This document shows, piece by piece, positions 1-6,138 of a stretch of DNA of 15,705 nucleotides. The notes beneath the pieces were generated by a model. The model worked only from the letters and a program-made list of their open reading frames with translations. It was not told where the DNA came from and searched no databases. The position numbers were made by a program, and so were the translations under genes. Source of the DNA: an uncultured Paracoccaceae bacterium (GTDB taxonomy: Bacteria > Pseudomonadota > Alphaproteobacteria > Rhodobacterales > Rhodobacteraceae); the NCBI GenBank assembly GCA_937900975.1, contig CALCPC010000633.1:1-15705 (forward strand), given 5' to 3'. Numbering within the stretch: the first letter of the stretch is position 1; each line of letters starts with the position of its first letter.

Positions 1-234
1 GACACCGCAGAACGCGTGAAGAAGATCGTGGTCGAACACTTGAACGTGGAAGAGGACAAGGTCGTCGACGGCGCTTCGTTCATCGACGATCTCGGCGCGG
101 ACAGCCTGGATACGGTTGAGCTTGTGATGGCGTTCGAAGAAGAGTTTGGCATCGAGATCCCCGACGACGCAGCCGAGACCATCCAGACCTTTGGCGATGC
201 TGTGAAGTATATCAACGAGGCCGCGACGGCGTGA
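1..234 (+). CDS. acpP: Acyl carrier protein, 5'-truncated by window edge
   Basis: Carrier of growing acyl chains in type II fatty-acid synthesis, acting in the cytoplasm on a phosphopantetheine arm. The frame is open from base 1 and reads [14 protein letters not shown] at its start, the usual second-residue-onward beginning of alphaproteobacterial ACP. The true ATG therefore probably lies a few bases left of the window, and the GTG at 16 is an internal Val codon rather than the start. The attachment motif DSL has its Ser at visible residue 35 (codon 103-105). The acidic helix-II motif [15 protein letters not shown] follows, and the protein ends in an Ala-rich tail at TGA 232-234. It shares an orientation with fabF, its usual neighbour and functional partner. 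Family assignment is secure; only the exact N-terminus is missing. Confidence 0.96.
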   Translation, partial: DTAERVKKIVVEHLNVEEDKVVDGASFIDDLGADSLDTVELVMAFEEEFGIEIPDDAAETIQTFGDAVKYINEAATA

Positions 235-238
235 TCCC

Positions 239-253
239 GTCCGAGTGACGGAC
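239..253 (+). other. Small stem-loop after acpP
   Basis: A 5-bp inverted repeat (GTCCG 239-243, CGGAC 249-253) around a 5-nt loop lies between the acpP stop and the main terminator. It has no T-tract of its own. It may protect the 3' end of the acpP transcript or be incidental. Confidence 0.3.
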
Positions 254-259
254 AGAGTG

Positions 260-286
260 CGGCGCCCGATGGGCGCCGTTTTTGTT
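260..286 (+). terminator. Intrinsic terminator downstream of acpP
   Basis: Perfect 8-bp GC stem (260-267 paired with 271-278) closed by a GAT loop and followed at once by GTTTTTGTT. This is textbook Rho-independent geometry, 25 nt after the acpP stop. It should let the abundant acpP message end here and keep fabF at lower output, through read-through or its own promoter in 287-396. No convincing fabF promoter was found. Confidence 0.85.
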
Positions 287-396
287 GGTATGCCCAGACG
301 GCGCGCGGGGACGGCTCTGCGAACCGCCCTTGCCCGTCCTGGCGCGGACTTGCTATGGAGCGGGCGCGAAATGACGAATGGCAGAGAGACTGTGCG

Positions 397-1653
397 ATGC
401 GGCGGGTAGTGGTGACAGGCCTTGGCATGGTGACGCCCCTGGCCTCGGGCGTGGAGGCAACGTGGTCCCGGCTTTTGGCCGGTGAGACAGGCGCGGGGAC
501 GATCACACGTTTCGATGCCGATCACTTGGCGACCAATTATGCCTGCGAGGTGCCGTTCGGCGATGGCAGCGACGGCACATTCAATCCCGACGATTGGATG
601 GATGCCAAAGAGCAGCGCAAAGTCGACCCGTTCATCCTGTTCGGCATGGCCGCAGCAGAGATGGCGGTGCGCGACGCCAATTGGATGCCCGAAGACGAGG
701 CGGCGCGGGTGCGCACAGGTGTGATCACAGGCTCGGGCATTGGCGGGCTGGGCACGATCGCCGAAACGACGCTGACATTGCGTGACCGCGGCCCACGGCG
801 GGTGTCGCCGTTTTTTATTCCTGCCGCGTTGATCAACTTGTGTTCGGGGCAAATCTCGATCCGCTTTGGGTTCAAGGGCCCCAATCACTCGGTCGTTACG
901 GCCTGTTCGACGGGCGGGCATGCCATTGGCGACGGCGCGCGGCTGATCGCGCTCGGCGACGCGGATGTGATGGTCGCGGGCGGCGCGGAAGCCCCGATTT
1001 GTGAGTTGGGCGTGGCCGGGTTTAACGCCTGTAAGGCGCTTTCGACCAAGTATCGCGACGCGCCAGAGCGGGCCAGCCGCCCCTATGACCGCGACCGCGA
1101 CGGATTTGTCATGGGCGAAGGCGCGGGCATGGTGGTGCTGGAGGCGTTAGAGCACGCCGAAGCCCGCGGTGCCCGGATCTATGCGGAGGTCACGGGCTAC
1201 GGTCTGTCGGGCGACGCGTACCATATTACGGCACCCGCCTCGGACGGCGATGGCGCCTATCGCGCGATGAAGGCGGCGATGGCACGGGCCGAGATCGCGC
1301 CCGGCGACGTCGATTATGTGAATGCCCACGGCACGTCGACCATGGCCGATCAGATTGAGCTGGAAGCCGTGGAGCGGCTGCTGGGCCCCGCAGCGGCAGA
1401 GGTTACGATGTCCTCGACGAAATCGGCAACGGGGCATCTTTTGGGGGCTGCCGGGGCGATTGAGGCCATTTTTTGCATCCTCGCGCTGCGTGATCAGATC
1501 GCGCCGCCGACACTTAATCTCGACAATTTGGGCGTCCAAACCTCGCTGGACCTCGCGCCGAAAATCGCGCGCGAACGCAAGATTGAAGTGGCCCTGTCGA
1601 ATTCCTTTGGCTTTGGGGGTACCAATGCCTCCATCGTGTTGCGACGCATCTAG
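397..1653 (+). CDS. fabF: Beta-ketoacyl-ACP synthase II
   Basis: Condensing enzyme that elongates acyl-ACP with malonyl-ACP in fatty-acid synthesis; cytoplasmic. The start is placed at ATG 397 because the protein then opens with MRRVVVTGLGMVTPL, the family's usual N-terminus, and AGAGAGA lies about 8 nt upstream. The in-frame ATG at 355 would add 14 residues unlike the family. The product is 418 aa, normal for FabF. The thiolase-fold catalytic triad is present: Cys170 in TACSTGG, His311 in NAHGTST and His347 in KSATGHLLGAAG, with spacing matching the E. coli enzyme. The C-terminal glycine-rich NSFGFGGTN motif is intact. It follows acpP and ends 9 nt before mltG, with which it is probably co-transcribed. 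FabB is a weaker alternative; the acpP neighbourhood favours FabF. Confidence 0.95.
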   Translation: MRRVVVTGLGMVTPLASGVEATWSRLLAGETGAGTITRFDADHLATNYACEVPFGDGSDGTFNPDDWMDAKEQRKVDPFILFGMAAAEMAVRDANWMPEDEAARVRTGVITGSGIGGLGTIAETTLTLRDRGPRRVSPFFIPAALINLCSGQISIRFGFKGPNHSVVTACSTGGHAIGDGARLIALGDADVMVAGGAEAPICELGVAGFNACKALSTKYRDAPERASRPYDRDRDGFVMGEGAGMVVLEALEHAEARGARIYAEVTGYGLSGDAYHITAPASDGDGAYRAMKAAMARAEIAPGDVDYVNAHGTSTMADQIELEAVERLLGPAAAEVTMSSTKSATGHLLGAAGAIEAIFCILALRDQIAPPTLNLDNLGVQTSLDLAPKIARERKIEVALSNSFGFGGTNASIVLRRI

Positions 1654-1662
1654 GGGACGAGG

Positions 1663-2817
1663 ATGGCCCGGCATCTTGCCGCCAATGGACTGACGCTGCT
1701 GATCATGGCCCTGGTCGTGCTGATCGGGATGGTGGAATGGGGCCAAAAGCGGTATTCCGGCCCAGGTCCGCTGGCCGAGGCGATCTGCCTGCAAGTGCCA
1801 AGCGGGACAAACATGCGCCGCCTCGCCGACACGATGGAAGCCGAACGGACGATCAGCGACGCACGGTTGTTTCGGTTGGGCGCGCGTTATGCCGAGAAAA
1901 CGGAGGACCTGAAGGCCGGCAATTTCCTAGTGCCGGCAGAAGCCTCGATGAGCCAGATCCTAGAGATCGTGACCCGCGGCGGGCAGAGCACGTGTGGAAG
2001 CGAGATTGTGTTTCGCATCGGCGTGGTGGCGCGTGAGATTTCGGTGCGAGAGCTTGATCCGGTCAGCGGCCGGTTTGTGGAGCAGGTGGCGTTCGATCCG
2101 GTGGCGGAGGAAGCGCCGGCCGCGTACCGCACGGCGCGCGGCGCGCCGGACATGCGGTATCGGGTGGTCGTTGCCGAGGGCACGACGCGCTGGCAGGTTG
2201 TCCAGTCCCTGGCCGCCGTCGATTTCTTAGAGGGCGGTATCGATGCTTTGCCGGGCGAGGGATCGCTGGCGCCTGACAGCTATGAGGTCGTGCCCGGAAC
2301 ACCGCAGATGGCCCTGATCGAACGGATGGAGCGTGCCCAGGCGGGGCGGCTGGCGCGGGCCTGGGCGGCGCGCGACCCGGACATTCCGCTGGAATCGCCG
2401 CAGGAAATGTTGGTTCTGGCCTCTATCGTCGAAAAGGAAACCGGACTTGCCGATGAGCGGCGCCAGGTGGCATCGGTTTTTGTCAATCGGTTGCGGCGGG
2501 GCATGCGGCTGCAAACCGATCCGACCGTGATTTACGGCGTGACGGAGGGGCGCGCACCGTTGGGCCGCGGGCTGCGGCGCAGTGAGCTGGACCGCCCGAC
2601 CCCCTTCAACACCTATGTGATCGAGGGGTTGCCGCCGACGCCGATTGCCAATCCCGGCCTCTTGGCGCTGGAAGCGACGGCGGATCCCGACACCACGCCG
2701 TATCTCTTCTTTGTCGCGGATGGCACCGGTGGGCACGCGTTCGCCGAGACACTGGTCGAGCATGAAGCGAATGTCGTTGAGTGGCGAAAAATCGAGGCTG
2801 AGCGAAACGCCAACTAG
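1663..2817 (+). CDS. mltG: Endolytic murein transglycosylase MltG (YceG family)
   Basis: Inner-membrane enzyme that cuts nascent glycan strands during peptidoglycan synthesis. The product is 384 aa. A single N-terminal membrane segment spans roughly residues 9-24 and is followed by a periplasmic domain. The YceG signature is clear: LAPDSY near 202-207 (variant of the common LFPDTY), ASIVEKET at 253-260 with Glu257 at the position of the catalytic glutamate, then a VFVNRL segment and a MRLQTDPTVIYG segment. The start at ATG 1663 has GAGG directly upstream and sits 9 nt after fabF. The fabF-to-mltG arrangement is familiar from other bacteria, where pabC and tmk can also be nearby. It is the last housekeeping gene before the GTA cluster, and nothing suggests it belongs functionally to the GTA. 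Confidence 0.92.
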   Translation: MARHLAANGLTLLIMALVVLIGMVEWGQKRYSGPGPLAEAICLQVPSGTNMRRLADTMEAERTISDARLFRLGARYAEKTEDLKAGNFLVPAEASMSQILEIVTRGGQSTCGSEIVFRIGVVAREISVRELDPVSGRFVEQVAFDPVAEEAPAAYRTARGAPDMRYRVVVAEGTTRWQVVQSLAAVDFLEGGIDALPGEGSLAPDSYEVVPGTPQMALIERMERAQAGRLARAWAARDPDIPLESPQEMLVLASIVEKETGLADERRQVASVFVNRLRRGMRLQTDPTVIYGVTEGRAPLGRGLRRSELDRPTPFNTYVIEGLPPTPIANPGLLALEATADPDTTPYLFFVADGTGGHAFAETLVEHEANVVEWRKIEAERNAN

Positions 2818-2827
2818 GAGCGAACGC

Positions 2828-2843
2828 AACTCTAGAGATAGTT
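2828..2843. promoter_or_regulatory. Palindrome next to the -35 box, possible operator
   Basis: The 8-bp perfect palindrome CTCTAGAG (2830-2837) sits within a wider AACT...AGTT repeat (2828-2831 and 2840-2843), one base before the TTGACA hexamer. Such a position suits a regulator contacting RNA polymerase. No known binding motif is recognised here. It could be chance in a locally AT-richer stretch. Confidence 0.3.
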
Positions 2844-2844
2844 G

Positions 2845-2873
2845 TTGACAGAACGTGCGCTTCAAAGTAGAAG
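2845..2873 (+). promoter_or_regulatory. Sigma70-type promoter candidate for the GTA cluster
   Basis: A perfect -35 hexamer TTGACA (2845-2850), an ideal 17-bp spacer and a fair -10 TAGAAG (2868-2873, 4 of 6 matches to TATAAT) lie in the only sizeable gap between mltG and the first GTA gene. Transcription would begin near 2880, about 90 nt before g1. It is the best-looking promoter I noticed in the window. Activity is not demonstrated; in R. capsulatus the GTA promoter depends on dedicated activators. Confidence 0.5.
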
Positions 2874-2892
2874 ACAAGGCATACTGCAAGAC

Positions 2893-2973
2893 ATGGGTCA
2901 GCGGGCACGGGTATCGTGCACCGCTTTTTCTGTTTTTGCACAGGCGCGATTGAGGGCGCATTTCATCCTATGA
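2893..2973 (+). CDS. Possible 26-codon leader peptide before g1
   Basis: A short frame from ATG 2893 begins MGQRARVSC and ends at TGA 2971-2973, giving exactly an ATGA overlap with the g1 start at 2970. It runs straight across the terminator-like hairpin at 2900-2937, so ribosomes on it could affect that hairpin and re-initiate on g1. The upstream sequence GCAAGAC is only a weak ribosome binding site. The peptide resembles no family I know, and no run of a regulatory amino acid is visible. It may be chance. Confidence 0.22.
   Translation: MGQRARVSCTAFSVFAQARLRAHFIL
2900..2937 (+). terminator. Intrinsic terminator or attenuator ahead of g1
   Basis: The stem pairs AGCGG GCACG (2900-2909) with CGTGC and CCGCT (2915-2919, 2921-2925), with one bulged A at 2920 and a 5-nt loop. 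It is followed by TTTT C TG TTTTT (2926-2937). It can be read two ways: the terminator of the fabF-mltG transcript, or an attenuator in the leader of the GTA transcript if the promoter at 2845 is real. It lies between that promoter and g1. Confidence 0.65.
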
Positions 2974-3281
2974 CGCAAGACGGCGATGGCGCAGCGGAAG
3001 CACTGGCCCGCGAAGAGGCGCGTCTGATCAAGATCAGACTGTTGAAGCTGATGACGGCGTCGCTGGCGGCGCAGGACAAAGAGCCCGCGTCCGTCGAGGA
3101 GGCGCGGCGGCGCCATATCCTGTTGCGCCACTACGTTGATCAATTGAAGGCGGTAGCTGAAATCGAGGGCTCCCTTGACACATCAGGCAAATCACAAGGC
3201 GTCGGAACAATCGATCTTGACGCCGCAAGACACGAAATCCGTGAGCGACTTCTTCGAATTCGCGCCGATGGACAGGATTGA
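2970..3281 (+). CDS. GTA small terminase subunit (g1, TerS)
   Basis: 103-aa helical, strongly charged protein in the g1 position of the RcGTA-type cluster. RcGTA g1 has been shown to be the small terminase that recognises DNA non-specifically and partners TerL. What can be seen: a basic/leucine-rich helix at about residues 14-34 (LIKIRLLKLMTA), a second helix rich in Arg, His and Leu at about 42-65, and a basic C-terminal helix RERLLRIRAD. There are no catalytic motifs, as expected. The ATG at 2970 is chosen over the in-frame GTG at 2916, which lies inside a terminator hairpin and has no ribosome binding site. GAGGG at 2952-2956 is a rather distant Shine-Dalgarno (13 nt), so coupling to the upstream leader frame is possible. 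The assignment rests mainly on synteny. Confidence 0.78.
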   Translation: MTQDGDGAAEALAREEARLIKIRLLKLMTASLAAQDKEPASVEEARRRHILLRHYVDQLKAVAEIEGSLDTSGKSQGVGTIDLDAARHEIRERLLRIRADGQD

Positions 3282-4578
3282 AGCGTTCTTGGCGGGTCTT
3301 AGCGACAATGCCATCGCGGCGCTGCCCTATCTTTTTGAGCATTGGGCGCACGCAAGTCATCAGATCCCGCCGGAGGGCGATTGGACGACTTGGGTGATCC
3401 TGGGGGGACGTGGTGCCGGCAAAACGCGCGCTGGCGCGGAGTGGATCCGGTCGGAAGTGGAGGGGGCGACGCCGCTGGACCCGGGACGCTGCCGGCGGAT
3501 TGCCTTGATGGGTGAAACCTATGATCAGGCGCGCGAGGTGATGGTTTTGGGCGACAGCGGCATCCTTGCGTGCAGCCCGCCGGACCGGCGCCCGGTCTGG
3601 AACGCTCAACGGCGCCGGTTGGTCTGGCCAAACGGGGCGGAGGCGGTGTGTCTTTCCGCCTCTGACCCCGAGGCGCTGCGTGGGCCGCAATTCGACTGCG
3701 CCTGGTCCGATGAATTGGCGAAGTGGAAGCAGGCCGAAGATGCGTGGGACATGCTGCAGTTTGGGTTGCGCCTTGGCGATCGCCCGCGCCAGGTGGTGAC
3801 GACGACGCCGCGCAACCAGCCCTTGCTGCGCCGGATCTTGGAAGATCCCAACACGTGCAAGACACAAGCGCCGACAGCGGCCAACCGGACCTATCTGGCG
3901 CGTGGTTTTCTGGAACGCGTGACGGCGCGCTACCAGGGGACCGAGCTTGGCCGGCAGGAGCTGGAGGGTGAGCTTTTGGAGGGTCGCGAGGGCGCGTTGT
4001 GGACCCATGCGATGATCGACAAGGCCCGGATCGCCGCGGCGCCGACGCTTGACCGCATTGTGGTCGCCGTCGATCCGCCGGTGACGGGGGAGAAAACCTC
4101 AGACGCGTGTGGTCTGATCGTGGCCGGGATCCAAATGTCGGGGCCGCCGCAATCCTGGATGGCCTACGTGCTGGATGATGCAACGATAACGGCCGCAAGC
4201 CCCGCGGAGTGGGCGCGCGCCGCGGTCGAGGCTGTGCACCATCATGGCGCGGATCGGTTGGTGGCGGAGGTCAACCAAGGCGGAGATTTGGTAGAGGCCG
4301 TCGTGCGGCAGGTCGATCCCTTGGTGCCCTATCGCTCGGTTCGGGCGACCCGGGGAAAGGCGGCGCGCGCAGAGCCTGTTGCGGCACTTTATGAGCAGGG
4401 CCGGGTGGCGCATGTCGGCGGCTTTGCCAAGCTAGATGCTCAGAAGTGCCAGCTGACCACACAGGGGATTGCTGGGTCGGGCAGCCCGGACCGGGTCGAT
4501 GCCTTGGTTTGGGCGTTGACCGATCTGGTGATCGATCCCGCCGCCGCCTGGCGGGCACCGCGGGTGCGCAAGCTCTGA
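3268..4578 (+). CDS. GTA large terminase subunit (g2, TerL)
   Basis: DNA-packaging motor ATPase plus headful nuclease that pumps host DNA into the procapsid through the portal. With ATG 3268 it is 436 aa. ATPase domain: Walker A GGRGAGKT at residues 46-53, Walker B ending in Asp148-Glu149 (CAWSDEL) and a coupling motif TTTP at 178-181. RNase H-like nuclease domain: candidate acidic residues Asp269 (VAVDPP), Glu334 (VAEVNQGG) and Asp411 (DRVDALVWAL). All key positions are present, so it looks functional. Start choice is uncertain: ATG 3268 overlaps g1 by 14 nt and lacks an obvious ribosome binding site. GTG 3241 and TTG 3175 (with GAGGG 5 nt upstream) are in-frame alternatives adding 9 or 31 residues. 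I infer generalised, sequence-independent packaging from membership of the GTA cluster. Confidence 0.93.
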   Translation: MDRIEAFLAGLSDNAIAALPYLFEHWAHASHQIPPEGDWTTWVILGGRGAGKTRAGAEWIRSEVEGATPLDPGRCRRIALMGETYDQAREVMVLGDSGILACSPPDRRPVWNAQRRRLVWPNGAEAVCLSASDPEALRGPQFDCAWSDELAKWKQAEDAWDMLQFGLRLGDRPRQVVTTTPRNQPLLRRILEDPNTCKTQAPTAANRTYLARGFLERVTARYQGTELGRQELEGELLEGREGALWTHAMIDKARIAAAPTLDRIVVAVDPPVTGEKTSDACGLIVAGIQMSGPPQSWMAYVLDDATITAASPAEWARAAVEAVHHHGADRLVAEVNQGGDLVEAVVRQVDPLVPYRSVRATRGKAARAEPVAALYEQGRVAHVGGFAKLDAQKCQLTTQGIAGSGSPDRVDALVWALTDLVIDPAAAWRAPRVRKL

Positions 4579-4585
4579 CAATTTT

Positions 4586-4600
4586 GGCGGCAGGGCCGCC
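4586..4600 (+). other. Stem-loop 1 in the g2-g3 spacer
   Basis: 6-bp GC stem (GGCGGC 4586-4591 with GCCGCC 4595-4600) around an AGG loop, 7 nt after the TerL stop. No T-tract follows. It is the first of three consecutive stem-loops in a 131-bp gap. Confidence 0.4.
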
Positions 4601-4620
4601 GGAGATTTCAATACAGCACT

Positions 4621-4651
4621 GGGGCCGCCTTCGTGATCGAAGCGCGGCCCC
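4621..4651 (+). other. Stem-loop 2 in the g2-g3 spacer (long stem)
   Basis: An outer 8-bp stem (GGGGCCGC 4621-4628 with GCGGCCCC 4644-4651) and an inner 5-bp stem (CTTCG 4629-4633 with CGAAG 4638-4642) are separated by one bulged C at 4643, with loop TGAT. It is very stable and not followed by Ts. It is more likely an mRNA processing/stability element, or a brake on 3' exonucleases, than a terminator. Confidence 0.6.
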
Positions 4652-4664
4652 CGTCGTTTGTGAT

Positions 4665-4685
4665 CCGGGCAGGCCCCGGTTTTTT
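4665..4685 (+). terminator. Intrinsic-terminator-like hairpin between terminase and portal genes
   Basis: 5-bp GC-only stem (CCGGG 4665-4669 with CCCGG 4675-4679), CAGGC loop and an immediate T6 run (4680-4685), 24 nt before the portal ATG. The stem is short, so termination would probably be partial. Placed inside the cluster, it would lower transcription of g3 onward from the upstream promoter or require read-through. Confidence 0.55.
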
Positions 4686-4698
4686 GGTTTCAGCAAAG

Positions 4699-4703
4699 AA
4701 GGA
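4699..4703 (+). promoter_or_regulatory. Ribosome binding site of g3
   Basis: AAGGA, 6 nt before ATG 4710. It is a good Shine-Dalgarno match and fixes the portal start despite the structured spacer upstream. Confidence 0.6.
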
Positions 4704-4709
4704 TAGCGC

Positions 4710-5885
4710 ATGGCGTTCAGGCTCTTCCAACAGAAGGCACCGGCGCGCGAGGTTAAGGCCTCGGCCGTCGCGCCGGTGATTGCCTTCCAGGGTGCTGGGC
4801 GGGTGGCGTGGAGCCCGCGCGACACCGCCTCGCTGACCCGCAACGGATTTGCGGGCAACCCGGTCGGGTTTCGCTGCGTGAAGATGATCGCGGAGGCGGC
4901 GGCGGCCGTCCCGGTGTTGGTACAAGATCGGGAGCGCCGCTATGACGAGCATCCCCTTCTGTCGCTGATCCAGCAGCCAAACCTTGGCCAGGGCTATGCA
5001 ACGCTGTTCGAGGCGTTTTACGGCCAGCTTCTGTTGAGCGGCGACGGCTATTTCGAGGCCGCGGGCGAAACGGTCGATGGCCGCCCGTCCGAGCTGTTCG
5101 TGCTTCGTTCGGACCGCATGCAGGTTATCCCGGGAAGCGATGGTTGGCCTGTGGCCTATGAGTATCGGGTCGCGGGACGAAAGCATCGCTTTGCGATGAG
5201 CGCGGACTTTCCGCCGATCCTGCATATCAAGAACTTCCATCCCCAAGACGATCATTATGGTTTGTCGCCGATGCAGGCGGCGGCCTCGGCGCTGGATGTT
5301 CACAATGCGGCCTCGCGCTGGTCGAAGGCGCTGTTGGACAATGCGGCGCGGCCCTCGGGCGCGATTGTCTATAAGGGTGCGGACGGGCAAGGGCAGATGG
5401 GGTCCGATCAGTATGCGCGGCTGGTGGATGAGTTGGCGAACCACCACCAAGGCGCTGTGAACGCCGGTCGGCCGATGCTTCTGGAAGGCGGGCTGGATTG
5501 GAAGCCGATGGGTTTCAGCCCGTCGGATATGGAGTTTCAGAAGACCAAGGAAAGCGCCGCGCGGGAGATCGCGCTGGCCTTTGGCGTGCCGCCCATGTTG
5601 CTGGGCCTGCCGGGCGACAACAGCTATGCGAATTATCAGGAGGCGAACCGGGCATTTTACCGGCTGACCGTTTTGCCGCTGGTCACAAAGACCTTGGCGG
5701 CCTTGTCGGGCTGGCTGCCCGCGCGGTTCGGCCATGGTCTGCAGATCCTTCCCGACCTCGATCAAGTGCATGCTTTGGTGCCGGAGCGTGAAGCGATGTG
5801 GCGCCGCGTATCGGAGGCGGAGTTTCTTTCGGAGGCTGAAAAACGTGCCCTGCTTGGACTGCCGAAGCGCGCGGACGATGCATGA
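4710..5885 (+). CDS. GTA portal protein (g3), HK97 portal family
   Basis: 391 aa, close to the size expected for RcGTA-type portals. It forms the ring at one capsid vertex through which TerL drives DNA and to which the g6 connector binds. Recognisable HK97-type portal segments: GNPVGFRCVKMIAEAAAAVP near residues 49-68, LHIKNFHPQDDHYGLSPMQA near 171-190 (the conserved iKnfhp..d..yGlSp block), and EIALAFGVPPMLLGL at about 286-300 followed by GDNSYANYQEA. ATG 4710 follows a good AAGGA site. The stop overlaps the start of g3.5 as ATGA, indicating translational coupling. No anomalies are seen. Confidence 0.94.
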   Translation: MAFRLFQQKAPAREVKASAVAPVIAFQGAGRVAWSPRDTASLTRNGFAGNPVGFRCVKMIAEAAAAVPVLVQDRERRYDEHPLLSLIQQPNLGQGYATLFEAFYGQLLLSGDGYFEAAGETVDGRPSELFVLRSDRMQVIPGSDGWPVAYEYRVAGRKHRFAMSADFPPILHIKNFHPQDDHYGLSPMQAAASALDVHNAASRWSKALLDNAARPSGAIVYKGADGQGQMGSDQYARLVDELANHHQGAVNAGRPMLLEGGLDWKPMGFSPSDMEFQKTKESAAREIALAFGVPPMLLGLPGDNSYANYQEANRAFYRLTVLPLVTKTLAALSGWLPARFGHGLQILPDLDQVHALVPEREAMWRRVSEAEFLSEAEKRALLGLPKRADDA

Positions 5886-6127
5886 GCGAAGAGCGTGGCC
5901 GCGGCCCTGGATCCCGGTTTCTTTATGAGCCGTTCGACCGCGCCTCGGCACGGATCGAGGCCCATGAGCGCGTGACCGACGAGCGTTGGAAGGCGCTGGA
6001 GCGTCGGCTTGCACAGATCGAAGTGGGGTTGGAGCGGCTGGAGCGACGGCTGTGGCTGGCCGTGTTCGGCTGCGCGGCGTTCCTCGCCACCGAGGTTGCG
6101 ACCTCTTTTCTTATCACCAGTCCGTAA
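5882..6127 (+). CDS. Small GTA protein g3.5 with coiled coil and C-terminal membrane segment
   Basis: 81 aa, in the slot of the small g3.5 gene of RcGTA-type clusters, whose function is not established to my knowledge. Residues about 20-56 form a heptad-like amphipathic helix rich in Glu, Arg and Leu (EAHERVTDERWKALERRLAQ and onward). About 57-77 is a hydrophobic stretch (LWLAVFGCAAFLATEVATSF) that looks like a single transmembrane helix. That makes it an unusual membrane-associated product between the portal and protease genes. It overlaps g3 by ATGA and ends 11 nt before g4. A holin-like role is imaginable but unsupported; one membrane segment with a cytoplasmic coiled coil also fits anchoring of procapsid assembly at the membrane. 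Confidence 0.75.
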   Translation: MSEERGRGPGSRFLYEPFDRASARIEAHERVTDERWKALERRLAQIEVGLERLERRLWLAVFGCAAFLATEVATSFLITSP

Positions 6128-6138
6128 AGGGGCCCGTC

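Noticed and set aside
355..396. ATG 355 as the fabF start
   Set aside because: It adds 14 residues before the conserved MRRVVVTG start, while ATG 397 has a suitable AGAGAGA site.
2916..2969. GTG 2916 as a longer start for g1
   Set aside because: The GTG lies inside the terminator hairpin, has no Shine-Dalgarno and adds residues with no family support.
3175..3203. Second TTGACA hexamer inside g1 as a terL promoter
   Set aside because: No acceptable -10 sequence at 16-18 bp; the following bases are GC-rich coding sequence.
4584..4612. TTGGCG-17-TTCAAT as an internal promoter before g3
   Set aside because: Only 4 of 6 matches in each box and it overlaps a hairpin; too weak to claim without transcript data.
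4608..6014. A 468-codon open frame on the minus strand opposite g3
   Set aside because: It mirrors the portal gene; low-complexity composition, no recognisable domain, and it covers the stem-loop spacer.
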